Below are positions 47,579 to 57,349 of a DNA stretch of 64,000 nt, piece after piece. The notes under the pieces are model-generated. The model did not search any database. It was not told the DNA's origin and saw only the letters and a list, made by a program, of their open reading frames with translations. The DNA is from Variovorax sp. 679. Lineage in GTDB: Bacteria > Pseudomonadota > Gammaproteobacteria > Burkholderiales > Burkholderiaceae_C. The translations under genes were made by a program, and so were the position numbers. Within the stretch, counting starts at the first letter, position 1; each line of letters starts with the position of its first letter. The stretch covers positions 124,001-188,000 of the forward strand of contig NZ_RXFS01000012.1 of the NCBI RefSeq assembly GCF_003952185.1. Direction: 5' to 3'.

Positions 47579-48710
47579 GAAGCCACCCTGCTTCGCACCA
47601 CTCGCCCAGCAACGCAATGGCACCTTCGCTGGCACGCGCGAGTTCACGCGGCCCGAGCGCGCGCCGGTCTGCCAGCTTCCGCATCAGCGTCGCATCGGCG
47701 CCACCAGCGCGAAAGCTCTCGCCATTGATGTAGATGTGCCGCGCGTCGTAGAGCATGCGCGTGCGGCGGTCGAGCGCCACATGCTGAATCGCATCGGGCA
47801 CCTCGCCGCCTTCACCGAACCAGACGTTGGCCTTGGGCTCCGTGAGCGATTCGCCCAGCGCGCGGTCGATGGCATCGGGATCGCGCAGCGCAGCATCGAT
47901 GGCCTTGCGGGCGAAGCCCTGCAGCGCGGCGGGCATCGCAGCCGGCGCATCGACCGCGGACTGCGCCGGATCGCGGTAGCGAGCCAGCTCGGCCGGCCCG
48001 GCATCTTCCAGGTCTTCCGCGTACGCCTGCGCCATGCGCGCCAGCAGGTCGGAGCCAAGCTCGCCCAGGGCCGACGAACGCAGGCCGATGGAACAGGTCA
48101 TGCAGTCGTCGCCAACGGCCACGCCGTCGTGGGCATAGCGCGGAGGCAGGTAGAGCATGTCGCCGGGCTCGAGCACGAAGGTCTGTTCGGGCTCGAAGTT
48201 CTCGAGGATCTTGAGCGGCACGCCCGGCTGCAGGCGCAGGTCGCTCTGCTGGCCGATGGACCAGCGGCGGCGCCCCTGCGCCTGCAGCAGGAACACGTCG
48301 TAGCTGTCGAAATGCGCGCCGACGCCGCCGGTGTCGCTCGCGTAGCTGATCATCAGGTCGTCGAGCCGGGCATCAGGCAGGAAGCGGAACTGCCGCAGCA
48401 GCTGGTGCACGCCCTCGTGGTGCAGGTCGACACCCTGCACCAGCAGTGTCCAGGCTGGCTGCTTCAGCGGCGGCAGGGCGCGCCGGGCCAGCGGCCCGTG
48501 CTTGAGCGACCAGCCGGCCTTGCCATGGCGGATCAGGCGCGACTCGACGTCCTCGCGTTCGGCAAGAGCGAACAACTCGGAACGCTCGATCGGTGGCACC
48601 ATCTCGGGTATTGCCTGGCGCACGAGCAACGGTTTCTTCTGCCAGTACCGTCGCATGAACTGCGCGGCGCTCAGGCCGCCGAGCAACGGCAGCGGTTGGT
48701 TAATCTCCAT
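47568..48710 (-). CDS. roxA: ribosomal protein uL16 3-hydroxylase (RoxA/YcfD-like)
   Basis: 380 residues, with a JmjC-type cupin fold. The iron ligands His133 and Asp135 are in GAHFDSYDVF, and His194 is in LPPRYAHDGV. The C-terminal region has the winged-helix character of YcfD. The N-terminal segment FMRRYWQKKPLLVRQAI is a ROX-family signature. It uses 2-oxoglutarate and oxygen to hydroxylate an arginine of uL16. The start at 48710 follows the family; the frame could extend five residues. It is divergent from slyD with only 14 bases between start codons. Confidence 0.88.
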   Translation of the reverse strand: MEINQPLPLLGGLSAAQFMRRYWQKKPLLVRQAIPEMVPPIERSELFALAEREDVESRLIRHGKAGWSLKHGPLARRALPPLKQPAWTLLVQGVDLHHEGVHQLLRQFRFLPDARLDDLMISYASDTGGVGAHFDSYDVFLLQAQGRRRWSIGQQSDLRLQPGVPLKILENFEPEQTFVLEPGDMLYLPPRYAHDGVAVGDDCMTCSIGLRSSALGELGSDLLARMAQAYAEDLEDAGPAELARYRDPAQSAVDAPAAMPAALQGFARKAIDAALRDPDAIDRALGESLTEPKANVWFGEGGEVPDAIQHVALDRRTRMLYDARHIYINGESFRAGGADATLMRKLADRRALGPRELARASEGAIALLGEWCEAGWLHAG

Positions 48711-48724
48711 GGGAGAATTCTGCA

Positions 48725-49249
48725 ATGGAAATCTCTGAACAATGCGTAGTCGGCCTGACCTGGACGATGAAAGACACGCTCGGCGACGTGCTGGACGTGC
48801 TCGACGAGCCGGTCGAATTCCTGGTCGGCGGCGACGATCTCTTCGACGTGATCGAAGCGGCCCTGCAAGGCCATGAGCCCGGCGCCCGGGTGCAATTGCA
48901 GATCGAACCCGAGCAGGGCTTCGGCGACTTCAACGACCAACTGCTCTTTCTGGAGCCGCGCTCCCTCTTCCCCGAAGGCACCGAGGAAGGCATGACCTTC
49001 GACGGCTCCGCCCTGCCCAAGGGCGTGAATGGCGATATCCCGAAGGACACGATCTACACCGTGGCCGAGATCTACCCCGACCACCTGGTGCTCGACGGCA
49101 ACCATCCGCTGGCCGGCATCGCGATCCGGCTCGACATCACGGTGCGTTCGGTGCGCGAGGCCACCGAAGAGGAAGTGGGCCGCGGTACGGCGGGCACGGG
49201 CTTCTTCAAGGTCGCGCCGATGGCACCGGGCAACGAGACGCTGCACTGA
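48725..49249 (+). CDS. slyD: FKBP-type peptidyl-prolyl isomerase, SlyD-like
   Basis: 174 residues. The FKBP domain is interrupted by the insert-in-flap chaperone domain (about 70-130; FGDFNDQLLFLEPRSLFPEG). The C-terminal family marker NHPLAGIAIRLDITVRSVREAT is present. Unlike E. coli SlyD it lacks the long His/Cys-rich metal tail, ending in GTAGTGFFKVAPMAPGNETLH. It assists folding of proline-containing proteins. Confidence 0.88.
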   Translation: MEISEQCVVGLTWTMKDTLGDVLDVLDEPVEFLVGGDDLFDVIEAALQGHEPGARVQLQIEPEQGFGDFNDQLLFLEPRSLFPEGTEEGMTFDGSALPKGVNGDIPKDTIYTVAEIYPDHLVLDGNHPLAGIAIRLDITVRSVREATEEEVGRGTAGTGFFKVAPMAPGNETLH

Positions 49250-49270
49250 CGGCAGCCTGCGCCACCCATG

Positions 49271-49297
49271 AAAAAGCCGGGCAACGCCCGGCTTTTT
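49271..49297. terminator. bidirectional rho-independent terminator
   Basis: AAAAAGCCGGGC-AAC-GCCCGGCTTTTT, a twelve-pair stem with a three-base loop, between the convergent slyD and lipoprotein genes. It can act in both directions. Confidence 0.9.
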
Positions 49298-49329
49298 CGT
49301 TCCCCGATGGGGGTGCTGGTGGTGCTCGC

Positions 49330-49830
49330 TTACATGCGCGAGATCTGGCCGTTGTCGATGCGTACGCGGTCGCCGATGCGCAGGTCGCCAGGGCTCTGCA
49401 CGTCGAAGGCGCGGTAGCCGCCACGATCGGTCTGCACCGACACCCGGTAGGTTTCATAGGCGCGGGGGCCGTTCTGCTGGGCCTCGATGGTGTTGCCCAG
49501 CAGGGCGCCACCCACGATGCCCAGCGCGGTCGCCGCGGCACGGCCGTTGCCGCGCCCGAACTGGTTGCCCACCACGCCACCGATGACGCCACCGGCGACA
49601 GCACCACCACCCGTGGTGCCCGTGCCGGCAGTTTCGCTGCGCAGCACCTCGATGTTGGCCACGTGGCCGTATTCGACGTAGGAAGCTTCGCGATACTGGA
49701 TGGCCTGCGGGGGCGCCTGGTAGGGGTAGCGCGAGGTCTGGTAGACCGGCGCCGGTGCCACGCACGCCGTGAGCGTGGCCACGGCCAGCACGGAAGCGGT
49801 GATGGAAACAAAGCGCATTGAGATCTTCAT
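49330..49830 (-). CDS. glycine-zipper outer-membrane lipoprotein (SlyB/Pal-associated type)
   Basis: 166 residues from the ATG at 49830. The lipobox is TLTAC with Cys23. A glycine-zipper domain (about 70-110) reads GGGAVAGGVIGGVVGNQFGRG and GIVGGALLGNTIEAQQ. A beta-rich C-terminus ends in GDRVRIDNGQISRM. This is the PcpY/SlyB architecture. A 184-base leader upstream separates it from dut; nothing else is visible there. Confidence 0.85.
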   Translation of the reverse strand: MKISMRFVSITASVLAVATLTACVAPAPVYQTSRYPYQAPPQAIQYREASYVEYGHVANIEVLRSETAGTGTTGGGAVAGGVIGGVVGNQFGRGNGRAAATALGIVGGALLGNTIEAQQNGPRAYETYRVSVQTDRGGYRAFDVQSPGDLRIGDRVRIDNGQISRM

Positions 49831-50014
49831 GTTGGGAGGCTCCTCGGATAGAACGGTGCACGGATGATGAATACATGCACCCTGCGTGTGCCTGACTAAC
49901 GCCGCAGCATCCGCCGCGATGACGCAGTACACACACTGAAACCTTCGAGGCCGCGCGGCCCGCGCCGGTTCCGTTCTTTACCGCCCGGAAACTCAGCCTG
50001 CCTTCAGGATTTGC

Positions 50015-50461
50015 TCAATGTTTGCCGGTGGAGCCGTAGCCCCCTTCGCCACGTTGCGTAGGTGCAAATTCCGTGACCACACGAAACTGTGCCTGCACCA
50101 CGGGGACGATCACCAGCTGCGCCAGCCGCTCCATCGGATTCAGCACGAAGGGCGTGTCGCTGCGGTTCCAGGCGCTGATCTTCAGCTCGCCCTGGTAGTC
50201 GCTGTCGATCAGGCCGACGAGGTTGCCCAGCACGATGCCGTGCTTGTGGCCCAGCCCCGAGCGCGGAAGGATCAGCGCCGCATAGGCCGGGTCGGCGAGG
50301 TGGATGGCGATGCCGGTGCCCACCAGCTGCCAGCCGTTGGGCTCCAGGGTGATGGGGGCATCGAGGCAGGCTCGCAGGTCGAGGCCGGCGCTTCCGGGGG
50401 TGGCGTATGCGGGAAGTTGATCCACCATGCGCGGATCGAGGATTCGGACGTCGACTTTCAC
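50015..50461 (-). CDS. dut: deoxyuridine 5'-triphosphate nucleotidohydrolase
   Basis: 148 residues, normal length. Family motifs in order: TPGSAGLDLRA, LPRSGLGHKHG, GNLVGLIDSDYQGEL, ERLAQLVIVPV and RGEGGYGSTG. The start is the GTG at 50461 before KVDVRILDPRM, which matches the family N-terminus; longer frames run into the preceding gene. It converts dUTP to dUMP, protecting DNA from uracil and supplying thymidylate synthesis. The stop of the upstream gene (50464) lies two bases before its start, so it belongs to the coaBC transcript. Confidence 0.96.
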   Translation of the reverse strand: MKVDVRILDPRMVDQLPAYATPGSAGLDLRACLDAPITLEPNGWQLVGTGIAIHLADPAYAALILPRSGLGHKHGIVLGNLVGLIDSDYQGELKISAWNRSDTPFVLNPMERLAQLVIVPVVQAQFRVVTEFAPTQRGEGGYGSTGKH

Positions 50462-50463
50462 TT

Positions 50464-50922
50464 TTATCTGTTGCCTTGCTTCTGTTGCTGTTCTCTTTGC
50501 TTGCGTGCCGCCTCTTCGAGCACCTGCTGCCATTTGGCGACACCCGGGGTGAGCTTCACGCCCTTCAGTTTCCTGCCGAACCACGTGGCCAGCGCCGCGA
50601 GCAGCACCAGCACGCCGAACGGCACGCCCGCCGCCCATAGCACGAGGAACACCACCGCGCCGAAGGCACCCAGCACCTTGAGCAGCACCGGATCGAAGGA
50701 GCCCGGCTGCTGCTTCGGCACCTCGCCGTTCGTCAGCTCGGGGCGCTGCATCGCGGTCGTGACCGGGCCCTGCCCCGGTGAACCGGTAGTCTGAGTCATG
50801 CCGACATCCAGGCCGTGCTCTCCGGGCGAGGCGGCTCGCTTGGGCAGCGCCGCCTGCGCGGACAGCCGCTCGACATAGCGCACGAAATCGCCGTCGGGTG
50901 GCGTGTTCCCTTGGGTGTTCAT
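50464..50922 (-). CDS. two-helix membrane protein between coaBC and dut, function unknown
   Basis: 152 residues. The first 85 residues are polar and Gly/Pro/Gln-rich. Two membrane helices lie at about 85-103 (VLLKVLGAFGAVVFLVLWAAG) and 105-122, and the C-terminus is Lys/Gln-rich (KWQQVLEEAARKQREQQQK). The ATG at 50922 overlaps the coaBC stop as TGATG, so it is coupled to coaBC. I cannot name a family. Confidence 0.7.
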   Translation of the reverse strand: MNTQGNTPPDGDFVRYVERLSAQAALPKRAASPGEHGLDVGMTQTTGSPGQGPVTTAMQRPELTNGEVPKQQPGSFDPVLLKVLGAFGAVVFLVLWAAGVPFGVLVLLAALATWFGRKLKGVKLTPGVAKWQQVLEEAARKQREQQQKQGNR

Positions 50923-52145
50923 CAAACTCTCCAGTCGGGAAGCCGGGCCGCGATCTCGGCCATGAGTTCGCGCGCCAGCGTGAGCTTGGGCGCGCGGGGA
51001 AGCTCGCGCACGCCCTTGGCGTCCACCAGCAGCAGCGCGTTGTCGTCCTGCCCGAAGGTCAGCGGGCCGATGTTGCCGACCAGCAGCGGGATGCCCTTGC
51101 GCTCGCGCTTGGCCTTGGCGTGCTCGGCGAGGTTCTCGCTCTCGGCGGCGAAGCCCACGCAGAAGAGCTTCTTCGACTGGGCGCGCTCGCTTTTCGCGAC
51201 CGTGAGGAGGATGTCCGCGTTCTCGGTGAAGTTCAGCACCGGCGTCTTGCCGCTGCCGTCCTTCTTGATCTTCTGGTCGCTCTGCGTGGCCGGGCGCCAG
51301 TCGGCAACAGCCGCCGTAGCTACAAAAATGCTAGCGCTCTGCGCAGCGCGGGTGGTCGCTTCGAGCATGTCCTGCGCCGACAGCACATCGACGCGCGTCA
51401 CGCCGCGCGGGGTCGGCAGGTGCACCGGGCCGGCCACCAGCGTGACATCCGCGCCCGCCTCGCGGGCGGCGCGGGCAATGGCAAAGCCCATCTTGCCCGA
51501 CGAGTGATTGGTGATGCCGCGGATCGGGTCCAGCGCCTCGAAGGTCGGGCCGGCCGTGACCAGCACCTTCTGCCCCGCCAGCAGCTTGGGGCTGAAGAAG
51601 GCCGTGATGTCCTCCAGCAGTTGCGCAGGCTCCAGCATGCGGCCGTCGCCGGTCTCGCCGCAGGCCTGCCAGCCGTTGCCCACGCCCAGCACGGTGGCAC
51701 CGTCGGCCGACACCTGCATCAGGTTGCGCTGCGTGGCCGGATGGCCCCACATCTCGCGGTTCATTGCCGGCGCGATCAGCAGCGGAATGCGGTCCATGGG
51801 GCGGGCCAGGCACATCAGGCTCAGCAGGTCGTCGGAGCGGCCCTGCACCAGCCGCGCGATGAAGTCGGCGCTGCAAGGCGCCAGCACGATGGCATCCGCC
51901 TCCCGGCTGAGGTTGATGTGCGGCATGTTGTTGGGCTCGCGGGTGTCCCACTGCGAGGTGTAGACGGCACGCCCCGAGAGCGCCTGCATGGTCACCGGGG
52001 TGATGAACTGCTCGGCCGCCTCGGTCATGACGACCTGGACGGTCGCGCCCGCCTTCACGAACAGCCGGCACAGCTCGGCCGACTTGTAGCAGGCGATGCC
52101 GCCAGTGAGACCGAGAACGATGTGTTTGCCGGCGAGATCTTGCAT
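50922..52145 (-). CDS. coaBC: bifunctional phosphopantothenoylcysteine decarboxylase/synthase
   Basis: 407 residues. The N-terminal CoaC flavodoxin-like domain (1-190) has GLTGGIACYKSAEL, HINLSREADAIVLAPCSADFI and PAMNREMW. The C-terminal CoaB domain (about 195-407) has VTAGPTFEALDPIRGITNHSSGKMG and a C-terminal KKDGSG(K)TPVL segment. It carries out two successive steps from phosphopantothenate to phosphopantetheine in coenzyme A synthesis. First gene of the coaBC-membrane protein-dut unit, divergent from pyrG. Confidence 0.96.
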   Translation of the reverse strand: MQDLAGKHIVLGLTGGIACYKSAELCRLFVKAGATVQVVMTEAAEQFITPVTMQALSGRAVYTSQWDTREPNNMPHINLSREADAIVLAPCSADFIARLVQGRSDDLLSLMCLARPMDRIPLLIAPAMNREMWGHPATQRNLMQVSADGATVLGVGNGWQACGETGDGRMLEPAQLLEDITAFFSPKLLAGQKVLVTAGPTFEALDPIRGITNHSSGKMGFAIARAAREAGADVTLVAGPVHLPTPRGVTRVDVLSAQDMLEATTRAAQSASIFVATAAVADWRPATQSDQKIKKDGSGKTPVLNFTENADILLTVAKSERAQSKKLFCVGFAAESENLAEHAKAKRERKGIPLLVGNIGPLTFGQDDNALLLVDAKGVRELPRAPKLTLARELMAEIAARLPDWRV

Positions 52146-52221
52146 GGGGCGTATTGTTGCTCACATGCCATCGGCCCCATGGCAACAAGCCCTTGGCGGA
52201 AGGTGTCGCGAAGGGCACACC

Positions 52222-52227
52222 TATAAT
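52222..52227 (+). promoter_or_regulatory. candidate -10 of the pyrG promoter
   Basis: A perfect TATAAT in the coaBC/pyrG intergenic region, 42 bases before the pyrG ATG. No good -35 is visible at 17 bases (GAAGGT), so the promoter would need an activator or an extended -10. Confidence 0.5.
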
Positions 52228-52269
52228 CGCAATTTCCCACTGCCCGGATTCACAGCGTCCGGAACTGGC

Positions 52270-53952
52270 ATGACCAAATTTGTCTTCGTCACCGGTGGTG
52301 TCGTTTCTTCCCTTGGCAAGGGAATCGCCTCCGCCTCGCTCGCCGCGATCCTCGAATCGCGCGGCCTCCAAGTCACCCTCATCAAGCTCGATCCGTACAT
52401 CAATGTCGACCCCGGCACGATGTCGCCCTTCCAGCATGGTGAAGTGTTCGTCACCGATGACGGCGCCGAGACCGACCTCGACCTCGGCCACTACGAGCGC
52501 TTCATCAACACGCGGATGCGCAAGGCCAACAACTTCACGACCGGCCAGATCTACAAGACCGTGCTCGAGAAGGAACGTCGCGGCGACTACCTCGGCAAGA
52601 CGGTGCAGGTGATCCCGCACATCACCAACGAAATCCAGGAATACATCAAGCGCGGCGCCGGCATCGGCACGGCGCACGAGGTGGACGTGGCCATCGTCGA
52701 GATCGGCGGCACCGTGGGCGACATCGAGTCGCTGCCCTTCCTGGAGGCCGTTCGCCAGATGAGCCTGCGCATGGGCCCGAACAACTCGGCCTTCGTGCAC
52801 CTGAGCTACGTGCCCTGGATCGCCGCCGCCGGCGAGCTCAAGACCAAGCCCACGCAGCACACCGCGCAGAAGCTGCGCGAAATCGGCATCCAGGCCGACG
52901 CCCTGCTCTGCCGCGCCGATCGCCCGATCCCCGACGACGAGCGCGCCAAGATCTCGCTGTTCTCGAACGTGCCCGAATGGGGCGTCATCTCGATGTGGGA
53001 CGTGGACACCATCTACAAGGTGCCCCGCATGCTGCACGAGCAGGGCCTGGACGGCCTGATCTGCGACAAGCTGCGCATCAACACCCCGCCCGCCAAGCTG
53101 CAGCGCTGGGACGAACTGGTGTACGAGGTCGAGCATCCGCAGAAGGAAGTGTCGATCGCCATGGTCGGCAAGTACGTCGACCTGTCGGACAGCTACAAGT
53201 CGCTGAACGAAGCCCTGCGCCACGCCGGCATGAAGAACCATGCCCGCGTGAAGATCGACTACATCGACTCCGAGACCATCTCCGCACAGGACGTGTCGCG
53301 CCTGGCCAAGTACGACGCCATCCTGGTGCCCGGCGGCTTCGGCCAGCGCGGCGTGGAAGGCAAGATCTCGGCCGCCCGCTTCGCCCGCGAAGGCAAGGTG
53401 CCCTACCTCGGCATCTGCCTGGGCATGCAGGTCGCCACCATCGAATACGCCCGCCACGTGGCCGGCCTGAAGAACGCCAACAGCACCGAGTTCGACCCCG
53501 AGACGCCCACCCCCGTGATCGCGCTGATCACCGAGTGGAAGGACCGCGACGGCACGGTGAAGACGCGCGACGAGAAGTCCGACCTCGGCGGCACCATGCG
53601 CCTGGGCGCACAAAGCTCCGACGTGTCGCCCGGCACGCTGGCCCACAGCATCTACGGCGACGTGGTCACCGAGCGCCACCGCCACCGCTACGAAGCCAAC
53701 GTCAACTACCTCGACGAGCTGCGCAACGCCGGCCTCGTGATCTCGGCGCTCACGCAGCGCGAGCACCTGACCGAGATCGTCGAGCTGCCGCAGGACGTGC
53801 ACCCGTGGTTCATGGGCGTGCAGTTCCACCCCGAGTTCAAGTCGACCCCGTGGGGCGGCCACCCGCTGTTCAACGCCTTCATCAAGGCGGCGCTCGAGCA
53901 CAAGGAAAAGGGCTCGGGCAGCACCAACAAGACGCTGAAGGCCGTCGCATGA
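52270..53952 (+). CDS. pyrG: CTP synthase
   Basis: 560 residues. The N-terminal synthetase domain begins KFVFVTGGVVSSLGKGI, with the P-loop and the ammonia-ligase motifs SLIGKTVQVIP-like (LGKTVQVIPHITNEIQ). The C-terminal glutamine amidotransferase has the nucleophile Cys in YLGICLGMQ and the His/Glu pair in VQFHPEFKS. It converts UTP to CTP. The DUF1330 gene starts inside its stop codon (ATGA). Confidence 0.97.
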   Translation: MTKFVFVTGGVVSSLGKGIASASLAAILESRGLQVTLIKLDPYINVDPGTMSPFQHGEVFVTDDGAETDLDLGHYERFINTRMRKANNFTTGQIYKTVLEKERRGDYLGKTVQVIPHITNEIQEYIKRGAGIGTAHEVDVAIVEIGGTVGDIESLPFLEAVRQMSLRMGPNNSAFVHLSYVPWIAAAGELKTKPTQHTAQKLREIGIQADALLCRADRPIPDDERAKISLFSNVPEWGVISMWDVDTIYKVPRMLHEQGLDGLICDKLRINTPPAKLQRWDELVYEVEHPQKEVSIAMVGKYVDLSDSYKSLNEALRHAGMKNHARVKIDYIDSETISAQDVSRLAKYDAILVPGGFGQRGVEGKISAARFAREGKVPYLGICLGMQVATIEYARHVAGLKNANSTEFDPETPTPVIALITEWKDRDGTVKTRDEKSDLGGTMRLGAQSSDVSPGTLAHSIYGDVVTERHRHRYEANVNYLDELRNAGLVISALTQREHLTEIVELPQDVHPWFMGVQFHPEFKSTPWGGHPLFNAFIKAALEHKEKGSGSTNKTLKAVA

Positions 53953-54239
53953 GCAGTGGATACGTCATTGCCCACGTCGAGGTGACGAACCCGACGCAGT
54001 ACGAGGAATACCGCAAGTGGTCGACCGTCGCCATGCAGGCGCACGGCGCCGAGGTATGCGTGCGCGGCGGCCAGATCCAGCCTCTGGAAGGCGACTGGAA
54101 GCCCACGCGCATCGTGATCCTCAAGTTCCCCAGCTTCGAGAAGGCCAGGGCCTTCTACGAGACGCCCGAGTACCTGAAGGCGCGCGAGGCGCGTGCCGGC
54201 GCCGCGATCATGAACATGGTCGCCGTCGAAGGCCTCTGA
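53949..54239 (+). CDS. DUF1330 family protein
   Basis: 96 residues. The fold is dimeric ferredoxin-like (GYVIAHVEVTNPTQYEEYR, ILKFPSFEKARAFYETPEYL, REARAGAAIMNMVAVEG). The DUF1330 family is related to monooxygenase/EthD-type small proteins, with no settled function. Translationally coupled to pyrG by a four-base overlap. Confidence 0.87.
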   Translation: MSSGYVIAHVEVTNPTQYEEYRKWSTVAMQAHGAEVCVRGGQIQPLEGDWKPTRIVILKFPSFEKARAFYETPEYLKAREARAGAAIMNMVAVEGL

Positions 54240-54303
54240 ACCCTCCGACCCGTTCCCCCATCTATTCATCCGCCCAAAGAGACCAGAAAGAGAAAGACAG
54301 AAG

Positions 54304-55587
<1,284 letters not shown>

Positions 55588-55606
55588 CGCCCGGACGCCA
55601 CGCTGC

Positions 55607-55885
55607 ATGCGCGCCCGCTTCGTTCCTCCCATCGTCCTGCTGCTCCTGCTGGCCATCCTGCAGTGGCAGCTGTGGAACGGGCGCGGCAGCGTGCGCGACG
55701 TGGCGCAGTTGCGCACCAAGCTGGCCGACCAGAAGGAAGCCAACGCCAAGGCCACGTTGACCAACGAGCGCCTGAGCTCGGAGGTCAACGACCTGAAGGA
55801 CGGCCTAGAGATGGTCGAGGAGCGCGCGCGTGCCGAACTCGGCATGGTCAAGCCGAACGAAGTGTTCGTACAAATCGCGCACTAG
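55607..55885 (+). CDS. ftsB: cell-division protein FtsB
   Basis: 92 residues: a short cytoplasmic start (MRARFVPP), one membrane helix (about 9-22, IVLLLLLAILQW) and a periplasmic coiled coil (about 28-78; DVAQLRTKLADQKEANAKA and SSEVNDLKDGLEMVEERA) ending in the FtsB marker ARAELGMVKPNEVFVQI. It joins FtsL and FtsQ in the divisome. The usual eno-ftsB order holds. Repeat copy B begins five bases after its stop. Confidence 0.93.
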   Translation: MRARFVPPIVLLLLLAILQWQLWNGRGSVRDVAQLRTKLADQKEANAKATLTNERLSSEVNDLKDGLEMVEERARAELGMVKPNEVFVQIAH

Positions 55886-55889
55886 GATG

Positions 55890-55978
55890 ACCCCCAGTCT
55901 TCGCGCACTTCGTGTCGCTTCGCCAACCCCCTTCCAGGGGGCGACACCGGCGGCCCGGCAAAGCCGGTTCCGCGGTGT
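55890..55978 (+). repeat. intergenic two-hairpin repeat, copy B
   Basis: Same element as at 20373-20460 and 59405-59489, in the same orientation to the gene in front (ftsB). It starts ACCCCCAGTCTTCG five bases after TAG. Stem one is CCCCC-TTCCA-GGGGG, stem two is CCGGC-AAA-GCCGG. It ends 39 bases before the proposed pnuC start, so it occupies much of the ftsB-pnuC gap. Confidence 0.85.
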
Positions 55979-56017
55979 CCCACGAACAGACCGCGACGGT
56001 GCCCTCCGGGGGCGAAT

Positions 56018-56647
56018 CTGATCCTTGAGCTCCTCTCGGCCCCTGCATTCCTGCTCTGGGGCTCTCCCGTCAGCTGGCTCGAACTCGTAGCGTCGACGCT
56101 GGCCCTCGCCATGGTCGGCTGCAACATGCGCGAGATCCACTGGGGGTGGCCGCTGGCCATCGTCAGTTCGCTGCTCTACGTTGCGGTGTTTGCCAAGGCG
56201 CGCATCTACGGCGACGCCTCGCTCCAGGTCTTCTTCGCGCTCGTCGCCTTCTGGGGCTGGGCGCAGTGGCTGCGCGGCCACCGGGCCGACGGCAGCGCCT
56301 TGCGGGTCAGCCGGCTCTCGCCGCGCGGCGTCGCGCTCACGCTGGCCGCCTGCGCGCTTGCATGGCCGGCTGTCGCCCTCTTCCTGCATCGTTTCACCGA
56401 CACCGACGTGCCCTGGTGGGACGGCTTCGCCACGGGCCTGAGCCTGGTCGGGCAGTTCCTGCTCGGGCGAAAGTTCATCGAGAACTGGTTGATCTGGCTG
56501 GCCGTGAATGTCGTGAGCGTGGGCCTGTTCATCCACAAGGGGCTTTGGCTCACCGTGGGCCTGTATGCGGTGTTCGCGGTGCTCAGCGTGGCCGGCTACA
56601 TCGCGTGGCGGCAGCGCATGCCCACCGCAAAGGCAGTGCACGCATGA
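56018..56647 (+). CDS. pnuC: nicotinamide riboside transporter PnuC
   Basis: 210 residues if it starts at the CTG at 56018. From there the frame reads ILELLSAPAFLLWGSPVSWL, the PnuC-like N-terminal segment. The first ATG (56111) would remove one full helix, so it is unlikely to be the true start. GGGGGC stands eight bases before the CTG. Seven hydrophobic segments, with VFFALVAFWGWAQWLRGHRAD and FLLGRKFIENWLIWLAVNVV carrying the family substrate-site residues (WxxW and NWLxW). It moves nicotinamide riboside across the membrane, held by the kinase encoded next. Confidence 0.8.
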   Translation: MILELLSAPAFLLWGSPVSWLELVASTLALAMVGCNMREIHWGWPLAIVSSLLYVAVFAKARIYGDASLQVFFALVAFWGWAQWLRGHRADGSALRVSRLSPRGVALTLAACALAWPAVALFLHRFTDTDVPWWDGFATGLSLVGQFLLGRKFIENWLIWLAVNVVSVGLFIHKGLWLTVGLYAVFAVLSVAGYIAWRQRMPTAKAVHA

Positions 56648-57315
56648 CGCCCGTGCTGCCGACCGGCTGCGTCATCGCCCTCGTGGGCGCCGAGAGCACC
56701 GGCAAGACCGAACTGGCGCGCGCCATCGCGCAGCGCCTGCGGGACCGCGACGTGCCAGTCACGCTGGTGAGCGAATACCTGCGCGAATGGTGCGAGCGTG
56801 AAGGCCGCACGCCACGCCCCGACGAACAGCAGGCCATCGCCGACGAGCAGACCCGCCGCATCGAAGTCGCCGCCGTCTCCGGCGTGGTGGTGGCCGACAC
56901 CACCGCGCTCATGACCGCGGTCTACAGCGAACAGCTGTTCGCCGACACCTCGCTCTACGACAGCGCCCTGGCCGCACAGCGGCGCTATGCGATCACGCTG
57001 CTCACCGCGCTCGACCTGCCCTGGGTGGCCGACGACATGCGTGACGGCCCGCATGCCCGGCAGCCGACCGACACGCTGGTGCGCGCCGCGCTCACGAGCG
57101 CGAAGCTCTCGTATGCCGTGGTGCACGGCACGGGCGGAGAGCGGCTCGCCAACGCCTGGAATGCCATCGTGTCGATTGCGGGCAACGAGGGCCGCCCCCG
57201 CACGCGCGCCCGGTCTGACGCGAAGCCCGCCTCATGGTCATGGCCCTGCGAGAAATGCTCCGACCCCGAGTGCGAACATAAGCTCTTCAGCGACCTGATC
57301 GCGCGCCGCGAGTAG
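56644..57315 (+). CDS. AAA-type kinase, NadR-like ribosylnicotinamide kinase
   Basis: 223 residues with the P-loop GAESTGKTE near 15-23, and segments SEYLREWCE, VVADTTALMTAVYSE and LLTALDLPWVADDMRDG that are shared with NadR C-terminal kinase domains. The C-terminus has a CxxCxxxxCxH cluster (CEKCSDPECEH) near residue 200-210 that could bind a metal; I do not know it in standard NadR. The start overlaps pnuC by four bases. It should phosphorylate imported nicotinamide riboside for NAD salvage. Confidence 0.83.
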   Translation: MTPVLPTGCVIALVGAESTGKTELARAIAQRLRDRDVPVTLVSEYLREWCEREGRTPRPDEQQAIADEQTRRIEVAAVSGVVVADTTALMTAVYSEQLFADTSLYDSALAAQRRYAITLLTALDLPWVADDMRDGPHARQPTDTLVRAALTSAKLSYAVVHGTGGERLANAWNAIVSIAGNEGRPRTRARSDAKPASWSWPCEKCSDPECEHKLFSDLIARRE

Positions 57316-57349
57316 CGCGCCCTTCCCTCCTTCCCCCGCCGGAGACCCG

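Noticed and set aside
51331..53901. An 856-codon minus-strand frame opposite pyrG
   Set aside because: Its right part is antisense of pyrG and its left part an alternative frame of coaBC.
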